A DNA stretch of 64,000 bases from Rhodothermus bifroesti (GTDB lineage: Bacteria > Bacteroidota > Rhodothermia > Rhodothermales > Rhodothermaceae), in NCBI RefSeq assembly GCF_017908595.1, contig NZ_JAGKTL010000005.1:62001-126000 (forward strand), read 5' to 3'. Under the pieces are notes generated by a model. That model saw only the letters and a program-made list of their open reading frames with translations. It had not been told where the DNA came from and searched no databases. Below, in pieces: positions 53,945 to 63,575 of the stretch; positions within the stretch are counted from its first letter, which is position 1, and each line of letters opens with the position of its first letter. The position numbers and the translations under genes were made by a program.

Positions 53945-54304
53945 ATGAACTACGTACTTGTTCTCTTGATTGGCGTTGCCGCAGGATTGCTTTCTGGCAT
54001 GTTTGGCATCGGCGGCGGAATCGTCATTGTACCTATGCTGATGTACCTGCTTCACTGCTCTTCGCACGAAGCCGTCGGGACTTCTCTAGCAGCTTTGCTG
54101 TTACCCGTCGGCCTTTTAGGCGCAATCCAGTATTACCGTAGCGGCTATATCATCATCCCCTTCGCTGCGCTCATTGCCCTGGGCCTTTTCCTGGGTGCCT
54201 ACCTAGGCGCAAAATTTTCCATCTCGCTACAAGACACCGTGCTCGAGCGCCTCTTCGGCGGATTGCTCATTGCCGTAGGCCTGTGGATTGTGTTTCATAA
54301 ATAA
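53945..54304 (+). CDS. Half-size TauE/SafE (TSUP) membrane transporter
   Basis: A 119-residue membrane protein with four hydrophobic segments. LLIGVAAGLLSGMFGIGGGIVIVP is the TSUP signature with the glycine-rich first repeat, and HEAVGTSLAALLLP is the second half of that repeat. Family members of about 250 residues contain two such repeats; this one has a single repeat and probably works as a dimer. Substrate may be sulfite or another small organosulfur anion. Confidence 0.85.
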   Translation: MNYVLVLLIGVAAGLLSGMFGIGGGIVIVPMLMYLLHCSSHEAVGTSLAALLLPVGLLGAIQYYRSGYIIIPFAALIALGLFLGAYLGAKFSISLQDTVLERLFGGLLIAVGLWIVFHK

Positions 54305-54430
54305 CACCGTCTTTGGGGCTTGATTTGCTACCATAAGGGGTGTTTGATGCCTGAGATTTGAATCGGTTTTTGTATGACAAAAACGTATATTCCATAAGTC
54401 TTGTTTTTAAAACTTTTCAAGGGTTGCGCT

Positions 54431-57118
54431 ATGAGGTTAGCCGGCATGTTGGGTGTTGCTTTGGGGCTGCACCTTACGATAGGGGTTGGGGCTCAACCCT
54501 CAACGCTGCGTGAACAGGTGCTTTTTAACGAAGGCTGGCGCTTTTTTAAGTACCCTTCCATCCAAGAAGCGGATGGTTTGGTTTACGATGTGCTTCCAGC
54601 CTACCGCACGGGCGAGGACAAAAGCATCCCGCAGCGGCCGCTCACCATCCTGAAGCCCTGGATTTTGCCTACGGGGAACGCTTTTGTGCGCAATGCTGCC
54701 CGCCACTATGTACGCCCTCCAGGCGATCCGGGCAGTGATTTCCCCTTCGTGCAGCTCGATTTTGACGACAGTGCTTGGGAGCCTGTAACGCTACCCCACG
54801 ATTGGGCCATTAAGGGTCCTTTCTTTACCGGACCCAACCCAGAGGTTGGGGGCGGCATGGGCCGGCTGCCTAGCCCAGGCGTTGGCTGGTATCGGAAGCG
54901 ATTTTACCTGCCTGCTTCCGATAGTGGGAAGGTGATTTTTCTCCAAATAGACGGCGCTATGGCCTATGCGGTCGTCTGGCTTAACGGCCACCTGGTAGGA
55001 GGCTGGCCTTACGGCTACGCCTCCTGGCAACTCGACCTAACTCCACATGTCCGATGGGGTGCTGAAAACCTGCTCGCCATCCGCTTAGATAACCCCCCGC
55101 ATTCCTCACGATGGTACCCAGGGGGCGGACTGTACCGCAACGTTTGGCTCTTAAAAGTACATCCCGTACATGTGGCCCAATGGGGCACCTTCATTACAAC
55201 ACCTCAGGTCTCCAAAGACTCGGCTACTGTAGTGCTGCGCGTTCATATCCGCAACCAAAGCAACCAGGTAGCAGACCTTACGGTAACGACGCAGCTCTTT
55301 ATGCTCGATAGGGAAGGCCATCGAATCGAACCTGCAGTGGCTACGTTTGCTCCCATACGCACGCGCGTGCCGGCCAAAGGGAGCACGGAGGTCGAAGCCC
55401 AGCTTACACTGGCCCATCCCAAACTCTGGGGACCACCTCCTAGGCAAACCCCTAACCGATACGTGGCGGTTACAACGCTCTGGCAAGGCCAGCAAGCCCT
55501 TGATCAGTATGAGACGCGCTTTGGCATTCGTGCACTCCGCTTTGATCCGGACGCTGGGCTTTATGTTAACGGCGAGCGCATCGAAATTAAAGGGGTTAAC
55601 CTGCACCACGACCTAGGTGCGCTTGGTGCGGCCTTTAACGTGCGCGCTGCTGAACGCCAGCTTGAGCTGCTCCGAGAAATGGGCGCTAATGCCATTCGTA
55701 CCGCCCACAATCCCCCAGCCCCAGAGCTCCTTGAGCTCACCGACCGTATGGGCTTTCTGGTGCTTAATGAAATTTTTGACGTTTGGGAAATGAAAAAGAT
55801 GCCTTTTGACTTTCATCTCATCTTTCCGGATTGGCACGAGCAAGACTTGCGGGCTTTTATCCGGCGCGACCGCAATCACCCCTCGGTCATCCTTTGGAGC
55901 GTCGGCAATGAAGTGGGCGAGCAAGGGTCTGGAGACGAAGGTGCTGCGCTTGCCCGACGGCTTTATCAGATCGCTAAGGAAGAAGATCCTACGCGACCCG
56001 TGACGGCTGCCCTGAATGCAGCACGCCCGAATACACCCATTGCAGCCGTATGGGACGTGATCTGCTTGAACTATCAGGGGGAAGGCATTCGCGATCTGCC
56101 CCCTTATGCTGGCCTCCAAGGCATCACCACGCCGCCACTCTACGCCGCCTTCCGCATACGCTTCCCCGATAAAATGGTGCTGAGCTGCGAAAACGCCGCT
56201 GCCGTAAGTAGCCGGGGTACCTATCTTTTTCCAGTCACAGATGCCCTGAGCGCACCGGTTAAAGATGGCCTGGGCGGAGATCCAGAAAAGGGCTATGTCA
56301 GCGCCTATGAGCTCTACACCGCAGATTTTGGTGCCTCGGTCGATAAGGTATTCGCCGTGCGCGACCTGCATCCTTTTGTAGCAGGGGGATTTGTGTGGAG
56401 CGGCTGGGATTACCTTGGCGAGCCTACACCTTACTACAGCGCACGCAGCTCCTATTTCGGCATCATCGATCTAGCTGGGTTCAAAAAGGATCGGTTTTAT
56501 TTGTATCAGAGCCGCTGGCGGTCGGAGCTTCCTATGGTGCATATTTTGCCCCATTGGAACTGGCCGGAGCGCATTGGCCAAGTAACGCCCGTGCATGTGT
56601 TCACCTCAGGCGATGAAGTCGAGCTGTTCCTCAATGGCCGTTCGCTGGGACGCAAACGCAAAGAACCTTACACCTACCGCTTGCGCTGGGATGAGGTACG
56701 CTACGAGCCTGGTGAGCTGCGAGCTGTGGCCTACCGACAGGGTAAAAAATGGGCAGAAAGCGTTGTAAAAACAACGGGTGCGCCGCTGCGCCTTGAAGCT
56801 TCGGTCGATCGGTCACGTATTCGTGCTGATGGGAAGGACCTGGCTTTTGTCACTGTGCGGATTGTAGATGCTGAAGGGCTGACCGTGCCGCGCGCTGATC
56901 ACGCGGTGCGCTTTAGCCTTGAAGGCCCCGGCGAGATCGTCGCCACAGATAACGGAGACCCAACGGATTTTACACCTTTTCCTGCACGAGAGCGCAAGGC
57001 GTTTCATGGCTTGCTACTTGCCATAGTGCGTGCTCAGGCACCCGGTCGCTTAACCCTGCGTGCTACAGCACCTGGCCTTCAGGCAGCGGAACTTACGATC
57101 GTTGCCGAAGGAGACTAA
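54431..57118 (+). CDS. Secreted glycoside hydrolase family 2 beta-galactosidase-like enzyme
   Basis: An 895-residue exported enzyme. A signal peptide (about 1-22) precedes the sugar-binding jelly roll (VTLPHDWAIKGPF, GGMGRLPSPGVGWYRKRF), an Ig-like domain, and the TIM barrel with acid/base Glu494 (WSVGNEVG) and nucleophile Glu587 (LSCENAA). After the barrel comes a DUF4982-type strand domain (VHVFTSGDEVELFLNGRSLGRK) and a C-terminal invasin/Ig-like domain (DLAFVTVRIVDAEG). Beta-galactosidase is likeliest, but other GH2 activities are possible. It starts from ATG 54431; the frame extends to 54401. Confidence 0.9.
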   Translation: MRLAGMLGVALGLHLTIGVGAQPSTLREQVLFNEGWRFFKYPSIQEADGLVYDVLPAYRTGEDKSIPQRPLTILKPWILPTGNAFVRNAARHYVRPPGDPGSDFPFVQLDFDDSAWEPVTLPHDWAIKGPFFTGPNPEVGGGMGRLPSPGVGWYRKRFYLPASDSGKVIFLQIDGAMAYAVVWLNGHLVGGWPYGYASWQLDLTPHVRWGAENLLAIRLDNPPHSSRWYPGGGLYRNVWLLKVHPVHVAQWGTFITTPQVSKDSATVVLRVHIRNQSNQVADLTVTTQLFMLDREGHRIEPAVATFAPIRTRVPAKGSTEVEAQLTLAHPKLWGPPPRQTPNRYVAVTTLWQGQQALDQYETRFGIRALRFDPDAGLYVNGERIEIKGVNLHHDLGALGAAFNVRAAERQLELLREMGANAIRTAHNPPAPELLELTDRMGFLVLNEIFDVWEMKKMPFDFHLIFPDWHEQDLRAFIRRDRNHPSVILWSVGNEVGEQGSGDEGAALARRLYQIAKEEDPTRPVTAALNAARPNTPIAAVWDVICLNYQGEGIRDLPPYAGLQGITTPPLYAAFRIRFPDKMVLSCENAAAVSSRGTYLFPVTDALSAPVKDGLGGDPEKGYVSAYELYTADFGASVDKVFAVRDLHPFVAGGFVWSGWDYLGEPTPYYSARSSYFGIIDLAGFKKDRFYLYQSRWRSELPMVHILPHWNWPERIGQVTPVHVFTSGDEVELFLNGRSLGRKRKEPYTYRLRWDEVRYEPGELRAVAYRQGKKWAESVVKTTGAPLRLEASVDRSRIRADGKDLAFVTVRIVDAEGLTVPRADHAVRFSLEGPGEIVATDNGDPTDFTPFPARERKAFHGLLLAIVRAQAPGRLTLRATAPGLQAAELTIVAEGD

Positions 57119-59298
57119 AGCACGAAGCGATAGCCGAGCTGCAGCCGGTTGAAGGAGAAAAAGTTCATGCTTACATATTCGACAAAGAGAATCCCTGGTC
57201 CGTAGGCACGTTCAGCCCCCAGAATCAAGTTCCATGTGGTTTGGATACCCGCTACGTCGCGTGGCGGGTTGCTAAAAGCCAGCAAGCCTAGCCCCAAGCC
57301 AAGGTACGGATCGGCCTCAGGCGCCAGTCCACCTAAAACAGGCAGCGCGGGCAATGCCGGAAGGAGAGTGGTCGCGTTCACGTTCAGGTTATAGCCGCTG
57401 GTACCGCCGGCAAAACTGAGCACAGCTTCAGGCCAGAGGCGAAGGCGGCCGCCAAGCAATGCGCCGTAGTCGCCACGCACACCGATCAAAAATTGTTGTG
57501 GTGCGCCTAGGGCGTTAACGCCTGCAACGAAGCCGATCCCCTGCCAGCCCAGTTGACGCGTGGCGGTGCTTGGCTGCGCACGTAAGGTAACCGTGGTGTC
57601 GGTGCGCAGCTGAATCGTACTTGGACGGCTTTGCGTTAGGAGAGCTTCCAGGCGTGCTAGGCGCTGTTCTAGACGGATGAGCTCCTGACGGTCGCGTTCC
57701 AGGGCATCTAAGCGAGCCATGAGCCGCTGCTCTAAAAGGGCTAGTTCAGATGAGCTTGGGCTCGGGGCTGGCTGCGCGGCGCCACCCGCAAGGGTGAGTG
57801 CCGAAGTCCCCGGGCCGTAGCGAACGTACAGTTCGCCTTGCTCAGGTGCTGGAAGTGTGATCATTGGGCGAGCAGGCGTCTGCACGGCGGGCGCACTTGC
57901 CGTGAGCATTTGCGCCCGCAACTGCTCACGTTCTAAGCGCAATCGGCTGGCCAGAAGCGAATCGCCTGCAGCTTCAGCACGGGCAATCTCCGTGGTCAGG
58001 GCAGCTTCGCGTAGGGCAAGCAAGCGCAGCTGAGCTTGCTGCTCGGGCGTTTCAGAGGGAGCAGGTATGGTGCCTTCTGCCCGTAGCGGGATTGGTTCTT
58101 GACGGGGCGTGCGCGATTGCAAGAACGCGAGCCTTCCTGGCCGGAAGCGAAAACCTACGGTGTAAAGCGTGCTGCCATAGACCCGTGACGGTGCCGTGCG
58201 GTTGTCGATGCCGTCGTGGGTCATAAACAGACTGCTGACGCCTGCCTGAAGCTCGAGCGCTTCGATCAGCCAAACCTGAACACCAATGCCAGCAGTGGCA
58301 AACACCTGATCGTCGGGTCTGCTGCCGCCTCGCCCGCGATAGCCCTGAAGCACGTTGAGATATCCGCCCCCAAAGGACAAATAAGGCGAAAGCACAGCGT
58401 CCGTCAACGATAAATGAAGGTCAGCACCATAGGCTTCAAGAGGTTCGATGCCCGTAAGACGATCGGAATCCAGCGCACGCCAGTAAAACCCCCGCACATT
58501 CACGGTTGGCCCCAGCGCCAACCCAATGTACACCCCGCCTATACGTTGCGTGCTAGGAAAGTCAAATGCTTGGTTAAAGCGCAGTTGGCCGATAAAAGGA
58601 TCGATCACCGGCCGCCAGTTTGCAGGATGCGAAGAGAAGAGTCCTTGCGCAACGTCTGAGGTAGTCCCGCCCATATAGAGGCGCACTCCAGCGCGGCCCA
58701 TCCAGTTCGTTACCAGCACTTGGCGGAAGTTGGCCGGTTGCAGTCCAGCTTGATTTAAGTCCTCTCCTCGTAGAAACGTAGCGCCTGGATTGTAGCGGTA
58801 AGCTAAGTTTTCAATTTGTGCGAAAATGGCATAGCGCGAGGCTGCGCTAAACATCAATCCACCACCGCCCGTCAAATATAGACTTTCGCTGGTGCGCAAC
58901 CCCCCTTCTGGTCGAAAACGTAGCAGTCCAGCTCCTCCCGTAAGGTAAGGGACAACAGGCCCTGGCAGTAGATTAACCTGTAGGGCCATCCCCAAGCGTT
59001 CTGTGCGGATGGAGCGCTGAGGCAATTGCTGCAAGCGTGGCGCCAGGGATGCGCTGGCCCCACCCAAGCGATCCCAGCGGCTTTCGTAGGTGCCTAGCAG
59101 TCCCAGCAGCTTGAGCTCAACGTAGCGTCCTAGGCCAAGCCCTACGGTTCCCCCCAGCGCATAATGATCCCGCAGTCCGGCATTAGGCGCAAAGCGACTG
59201 TACTCTACGGAAGGAGATAGCGTAAAACTCAAACTACCCACCTGGGCATAGCCGGAAACAGCTTGCGAAAGACACAAAAAGAGAACGATTCTTTTCAT
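57115..59298 (-). CDS. Outer-membrane beta-barrel protein with central coiled coil
   Basis: A 727-residue protein with a signal peptide (about 1-19, ending GYAQ). Residues about 20-390 alternate glycine- and aromatic-rich strands, as in Bacteroidota outer-membrane barrels. About 405-450 and 520-560 are strongly helical (LLALREAALTTEIARAEAAGD, SELALLEQRLMARLDALE), predicted coiled coil. From about 585 to the end a second set of barrel strands ends YRFVL, a typical barrel C-terminus. A two-barrel layout joined by a periplasmic coiled coil is unusual. Function unknown. It overlaps the GH2 stop by 4 bp. Confidence 0.7.
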   Translation of the reverse strand: MKRIVLFLCLSQAVSGYAQVGSLSFTLSPSVEYSRFAPNAGLRDHYALGGTVGLGLGRYVELKLLGLLGTYESRWDRLGGASASLAPRLQQLPQRSIRTERLGMALQVNLLPGPVVPYLTGGAGLLRFRPEGGLRTSESLYLTGGGGLMFSAASRYAIFAQIENLAYRYNPGATFLRGEDLNQAGLQPANFRQVLVTNWMGRAGVRLYMGGTTSDVAQGLFSSHPANWRPVIDPFIGQLRFNQAFDFPSTQRIGGVYIGLALGPTVNVRGFYWRALDSDRLTGIEPLEAYGADLHLSLTDAVLSPYLSFGGGYLNVLQGYRGRGGSRPDDQVFATAGIGVQVWLIEALELQAGVSSLFMTHDGIDNRTAPSRVYGSTLYTVGFRFRPGRLAFLQSRTPRQEPIPLRAEGTIPAPSETPEQQAQLRLLALREAALTTEIARAEAAGDSLLASRLRLEREQLRAQMLTASAPAVQTPARPMITLPAPEQGELYVRYGPGTSALTLAGGAAQPAPSPSSSELALLEQRLMARLDALERDRQELIRLEQRLARLEALLTQSRPSTIQLRTDTTVTLRAQPSTATRQLGWQGIGFVAGVNALGAPQQFLIGVRGDYGALLGGRLRLWPEAVLSFAGGTSGYNLNVNATTLLPALPALPVLGGLAPEADPYLGLGLGLLAFSNPPRDVAGIQTTWNLILGAERAYGPGILFVEYVSMNFFSFNRLQLGYRFVL

Positions 59299-59325
59299 AA
59301 GGCAACGTGCATGCGTGACTTTCTT

Positions 59326-59850
59326 TTATGGCGTAGTAAGACGCTGCACTAGGCGCAGCTGCAGGGTGCCTTGAACAGGAGGAACGCCGCGATAACGATG
59401 AGAAAAAGCAGCAAGGTCTACGGTCTTGCGGATGCGGGCTTCTAGCACACCTTCGACCTCAGTACGATTGAGCGTCAGTGGTGAATCGAGCAAAAGGGAG
59501 GTAAGCTGGGCCTCTGAGCCTGCATAGGCCTTTAGCGTAATGCGGCGTTGGGTGACCTCAAACGTGCCAGCGATCAGCGACTCTGTCCCTCGGCGAAACT
59601 GATAACTCAGCACGAACTGTCCGCTGGCGGTCAAGCGCAGGTTGGTGTTTTCTGTAATGAGCGTATCGAGCACGTTGGCCGGGGCAATAGCCGCTGCATC
59701 GGGAATAAAAATGAACGTGGTAAAGTCATACGTGCCGGCTACATCCGAAGGGAGTACTGCAACGGGATTGTCTTTCTGGCAACTGGACAATAACCAAAAG
59801 GTACTCAGCGACAAAATAAGCGTACGGCATGTGTAAGTCAGGTATTGCAT
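59326..59850 (-). CDS. Lipoprotein of unknown function
   Basis: A 174-residue protein with a lipoprotein signal and lipobox LLSSC (Cys24). The rest is beta-rich (GTYDFTTFIFIP, LRLTASGQFVLSYQFRRG), like the lipocalin-like small lipoproteins common in Bacteroidota. It lies 27 bp upstream of the barrel gene on the same strand, so the two are probably co-transcribed as an envelope pair. Confidence 0.75.
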   Translation of the reverse strand: MQYLTYTCRTLILSLSTFWLLSSCQKDNPVAVLPSDVAGTYDFTTFIFIPDAAAIAPANVLDTLITENTNLRLTASGQFVLSYQFRRGTESLIAGTFEVTQRRITLKAYAGSEAQLTSLLLDSPLTLNRTEVEGVLEARIRKTVDLAAFSHRYRGVPPVQGTLQLRLVQRLTTP

Positions 59851-59944
59851 AGGTCACTTGGGGTTTAGGTGTAGGACAAGATACGATTTAATGGAAACTG
59901 CTAGATCAGGAAATAGCCTGCAGCTTTGTTACGGTATAGTTATT

Positions 59945-60973
59945 CTAGAAGGTTTGGAGGACGCTCCGGGCAATCGTGCGGGCTAGCTCGGGCGCATTGC
60001 CCCAGGCTCGGTTATTTGCAATAACGTTTACGATGGCACCTTCTTTAGCCGCTGCCTGGACTAGAAAAGTCACATCGCGGACCATAGCTTCTGCCTGAGG
60101 GGTTTCGGCAAGCTCGGCTACAGGACGGTTGAAGGGATAGGCAAGGGCGTAGGCCTCGGCGTACGTCATGCGTAGGGGTGTAAGCAGCCGCACCACGGCA
60201 TTTCGGTCGGCTGCTGTAAAGTGCTCGCCGCAGAGCTTCCACTGCCGATGCAAAGGTGGCAGCCACGTCCAGTGGCTGAAGACAAAGCCTAAGCCGCGTT
60301 CGGCCAGCCAATGGAAGTAGGCTGGCGTCCAGAGGTGTGGCGAACGCAACTCCAGGTGCGCTTGCACCTTAGGGTGCAAGGCATCAAAAAAAGCGTCTAA
60401 GGCAGCCAGGTGGGCTTGCGGTTTGGGGCTTTCCGAAACGCGTCGGTATTCTTGTTCAAAGATGACTCCTAGTAGCCGGCTGCCCAGCACTTCGCATGCG
60501 GGTTCAAGAAATTGGCGGGAGCAAGCCTGGGCATCGAGGTAATGGGGATTGGGTTCGTAGCGAATACGTCCGCTGCGGTTGCGGCGCAGCGTGGCGGCAA
60601 AGAATTGTTGGGGAGCCTTCAGTAGGAAACGGGCTTCGGCAGGGGCGTGCGTGGCGTACTGGTTCAGCGTAAACAGGGAAGCTGTCGGTCTGCCATCGGG
60701 TTCGCGCAACGGTCGGTAGAAGGTGAAATCCAGTTCAAGCACGTCGAAGTGGGCGAAGTAGTCACGTACCGAGGCTACTGGTAGCACGCGTTCTTCAAAA
60801 CGATCATCTTCGAGCTGTCGCGTGCGGGCTTTGACCTCACGGGCGTAATGCTCAGGATAAATCTGGCCGATCCAGCCCGCGTAGCGGTCGCTAGCTGTCC
60901 CCAAGCGCAGGTTTGGGTGCACGTTGCGCAGGTCAAACGCTGCCAAACGTGCTTCCAAGGCAGTAGCGTTCAT
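59945..60973 (-). CDS. DUF72 family protein
   Basis: A 342-residue protein starting at ATG 60973, which overlaps the preceding flippase-like gene by ATGA; the frame runs further upstream to 61057 without similarity. LRLGTASDRYAGWIGQIYP opens a TIM-barrel DUF72 domain, with FDVLELDFTFYRPL and the conserved AVVRLLTPLRMTYAEAYALAYPFNRP region. DUF72 enzymes have no settled activity. Confidence 0.85.
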   Translation of the reverse strand: MNATALEARLAAFDLRNVHPNLRLGTASDRYAGWIGQIYPEHYAREVKARTRQLEDDRFEERVLPVASVRDYFAHFDVLELDFTFYRPLREPDGRPTASLFTLNQYATHAPAEARFLLKAPQQFFAATLRRNRSGRIRYEPNPHYLDAQACSRQFLEPACEVLGSRLLGVIFEQEYRRVSESPKPQAHLAALDAFFDALHPKVQAHLELRSPHLWTPAYFHWLAERGLGFVFSHWTWLPPLHRQWKLCGEHFTAADRNAVVRLLTPLRMTYAEAYALAYPFNRPVAELAETPQAEAMVRDVTFLVQAAAKEGAIVNVIANNRAWGNAPELARTIARSVLQTF

Positions 60974-62055
60974 GGGTGTTCTGCAGTTTCTGGCATCTGC
61001 ATGCGGTGGGCGCGGCGTTGCCGCAGGCTGCGTTGCATGTGTCGACCGGTAAGCCACAGGCCTAAGGCAATAAACAGGTAGTAGCTCATCAGGCGCCAGA
61101 GCAGCAGCGTTGGGGCTACAAGGTGCTGGGGAATGAGGGGGCCGATAAACAGCACATATAGGGCTTCAATGCCACCTGCACCTCCTGGTGTAGGTAGTAA
61201 GACGCCGCCTAAGGTCATTGCCAGCGTGCGCAGAAAGACCAAGGTGGCATTGACTTCCGGATGTACGGCCCATACCAAAAAAAGAAGCAGCAGGTGGCGG
61301 CTAACCCAGGCGGCCAGCGTTAGCGTAAATCCTTTGAGGAAGAAGCTGAGGGGTTGCGTACGAATTTGGCGTGTGCGCGCCTGCAGGCTGAGCAGTTCTT
61401 CAACGACACGTTCCCGAAAGCGTCGTAGCCGTTGAAAGCGCAGCAGACCGCGCATCAGGCGGCTAAGCAGCTCAGGACGGAAGAACGTGGTGTAGGCAAA
61501 AAAGGCAATCCATACCAGAATCAGCGCTAAGTAGAGGACGAAAGAGCCTTGGCCTACTTTACCGAGAGCTGCAGGTAGCACAGGCCAAAAAGGCAAGGCC
61601 AAAAGCACAATGACAACGGTTAGGGCGAAAAAGAGCTGGTCAAGCAGAATGGAAAATAGCAAAATTGCGGTTGCTTCACCCAGGGGCAAGCGCTGGTCGC
61701 GCGCGACAAACAGGGCAGCAAAAGGACCTCCGCCAATAGCCGATGGTGTTACGTTGGAAGAAAAATCCCATACCAGCTGGCAGCGTGCTGCAGCACGCAG
61801 GCTTAAGTGTTGGTGTGAGACGTAATGCAATCGCCAGGCCCCAAACAGAATGCGCAGGCCCAGCATGGCGATGCCCAGGGTAAGCAGCCAAGGATTAATT
61901 TCCCGAAGCGCCTCAAGGAACGCATTCCACTCAAATGTAAAATAGCCCACTACCCCCAATACCAACAGGCTGAGCAGCATTGAACCTAGCAAGCGGGATT
62001 GCCAGGATGTTTTGGGGTGGCTGTTGGGGGTGACCGGTGGGCGCGCGTAGGGCAT
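60970..62055 (-). CDS. Lysylphosphatidylglycerol synthase-like membrane protein (flippase-like)
   Basis: A 361-residue integral membrane protein with about eight hydrophobic segments. SNVTPSAIGGGPFAALFVARDQRLPLGEATAILLFSILLDQL and MTLGGVLLPTPGGAGGIEALYVLFIGPLIP are the two conserved re-entrant blocks of the UPF0104/AglD/MprF-N flippase-like family. It probably translocates or senses a lipid. It ends by overlapping the DUF72 gene. Confidence 0.88.
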   Translation of the reverse strand: MPYARPPVTPNSHPKTSWQSRLLGSMLLSLLVLGVVGYFTFEWNAFLEALREINPWLLTLGIAMLGLRILFGAWRLHYVSHQHLSLRAAARCQLVWDFSSNVTPSAIGGGPFAALFVARDQRLPLGEATAILLFSILLDQLFFALTVVIVLLALPFWPVLPAALGKVGQGSFVLYLALILVWIAFFAYTTFFRPELLSRLMRGLLRFQRLRRFRERVVEELLSLQARTRQIRTQPLSFFLKGFTLTLAAWVSRHLLLLFLVWAVHPEVNATLVFLRTLAMTLGGVLLPTPGGAGGIEALYVLFIGPLIPQHLVAPTLLLWRLMSYYLFIALGLWLTGRHMQRSLRQRRAHRMQMPETAEHP

Positions 62056-62066
62056 GTTGGGCAGGG

Positions 62067-62600
62067 TTAGGGCGCAGGGGAAGTGTGATCGCTAACTTCA
62101 AGTGCAGCGATGGCCGCTCGCAGCTTACGGTACGTATCGCGTAAAGCTTCGGGGATAACCTTCGTTTCGGCTATTGTTGGCATAAAATTCGTGTCTCCTT
62201 CCCATCGAGGTACAATATGCAGATGCACGTGGTCGGGGATACCAGCACCTGCTACTTTTCCAAGGTTCATCCCTACGTTGAATCCATCAGGTTTGAGGGC
62301 ATACTTGAGCCAGCGTAGGCATCGGGCTATGGTTTGGGCCAACTCGCACTGTTCTTCGGCGGTCAGCGCTTCATAATCGGCTACCTGCCGATAGGGTACG
62401 ATCATCAGGTGGCCGTTGTTATAGGGGTAGAGGTTCATGATGACGAAAACGTGCTTGCCGCGCCAGAGGATCAGGTTGTCTTCGTCTTGCTGCGCAGCAG
62501 CCAAGCGAGCAAAAAGGGACGGCTCTCCCGCTCGGCTCAGCGGCTCCTGCACCACGCGCTCAATATGCTGCGAGCGCCAAGGGCTCCATAGCTGCTTCAT
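62067..62600 (-). CDS. HIT family hydrolase
   Basis: A 177-residue protein of the histidine triad family, nucleotide-cleaving. HVHLHIVPRW holds the HxHxH motif with the nucleophilic histidine (about residues 126-134). The N-terminus MKQLWSPWRSQHIERV is characteristic of a bacterial HIT subgroup close to Ap4A/ADP phosphorylases. NLYPYNNGHLMIVPYRQV is the preceding strand pair. It is divergent from the PHP gene. Confidence 0.92.
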   Translation of the reverse strand: MKQLWSPWRSQHIERVVQEPLSRAGEPSLFARLAAAQQDEDNLILWRGKHVFVIMNLYPYNNGHLMIVPYRQVADYEALTAEEQCELAQTIARCLRWLKYALKPDGFNVGMNLGKVAGAGIPDHVHLHIVPRWEGDTNFMPTIAETKVIPEALRDTYRKLRAAIAALEVSDHTSPAP

Positions 62601-62691
62601 GAGCCTATGCAGATCGGGTTTGGTTTAAGGCCAGTTCCTAAAACTAAAAGGGAATTGGCACGTTGCAAAGAGGTACTTATAGAAAACAGAT

Positions 62692-63525
62692 ATGTTTGAT
62701 CTGCGTCGTGCCGATTTGCACCTGCACACGTCCTGCTCAGACGGGCGCCTTGCGCCAGGTCTGCTAGTGCAGAAAGCTCGGGGGGCTGGATTGTTTGCGC
62801 TTGCGATTACCGATCACGATACGATTGAGGGGATTGCGCTGGCTGAGCAGGCTGCTCGGAGGTGGGGCATGGAAATCGTTCCAGGTGTGGAGCTGAGTGC
62901 TACGGTTGAGGGCGACGAAGTGCATCTGCTGGGCTACTTCTTCGATCCCGTGCATCCGGCCTTGCACGCAGCGCTTGCCGCTTACCGGCAGGCCCGCCTA
63001 GAGCGTTTGCAGATGATGCTCGACCGCTTGCGTGCCGAAGGCGTCAGGCTCACGCCTGAGCAGGTTGTAGCAGCTGCTGGAGATGGGGTGCCGGGACGTC
63101 CGCATGTGGCGCGAGCTTTGGTCGCTGCCGGCTATGCCGCAAATTACACCGAAGCTTTTCAGCGCTACCTACTGCCGAACGCACCGGGCTACGTACCCAA
63201 GCCTGCTTGGGAGGCAGCCGAAGCTATTGCCGTATTGCACGAAGCCGGTGGGATCGCCGTGCTGGCCCATCCCGGTGAGCGGTTGCGCGACCGGGTGTTT
63301 CGCCAGTTGCTTGAAGCCGGAATCGACGGCATCGAAGTCATCCATCCGATGCACGGCCCGCACCTGGTGCAGCACTACCGGCAAGTAGCACGCGACTTTG
63401 GATTGCTGGAAACTGGTGGATCGGATTATCACGGGCACCGGCCCGAAGACGATGCCTTGCTGGGCACTTATAGCATCCCTTACCCGCGGCTGCTTGAGCT
63501 GCGTCGGTGCGCAGCTCAAAGGTAA
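62692..63525 (+). CDS. PHP-domain phosphoesterase
   Basis: A 277-residue metal-dependent phosphoesterase. ADLHLHTSCSDGRLAP (about 6-21), AITDHDTIEG, PGVELSA, LAHPGERL and GGSDYHGHRP supply the PHP metal ligands in order. This layout matches the YciV/TrpH group, known as 3',5'-nucleoside bisphosphate phosphatases or 5'-3' exonucleases acting on short RNA. It precedes ribH by 50 bp. Confidence 0.9.
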   Translation: MFDLRRADLHLHTSCSDGRLAPGLLVQKARGAGLFALAITDHDTIEGIALAEQAARRWGMEIVPGVELSATVEGDEVHLLGYFFDPVHPALHAALAAYRQARLERLQMMLDRLRAEGVRLTPEQVVAAAGDGVPGRPHVARALVAAGYAANYTEAFQRYLLPNAPGYVPKPAWEAAEAIAVLHEAGGIAVLAHPGERLRDRVFRQLLEAGIDGIEVIHPMHGPHLVQHYRQVARDFGLLETGGSDYHGHRPEDDALLGTYSIPYPRLLELRRCAAQR

Positions 63526-63575
63526 GTTCGTTTTTGTATTTTGGAGCATTCCATAGAGCGTCAACTGCTTAACCT

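Noticed and set aside
62690-62698. TATGTTTG as a -7 promoter box
   Set aside because: It overlaps the start codon of the PHP gene itself, so it cannot be that gene's promoter without moving the start.
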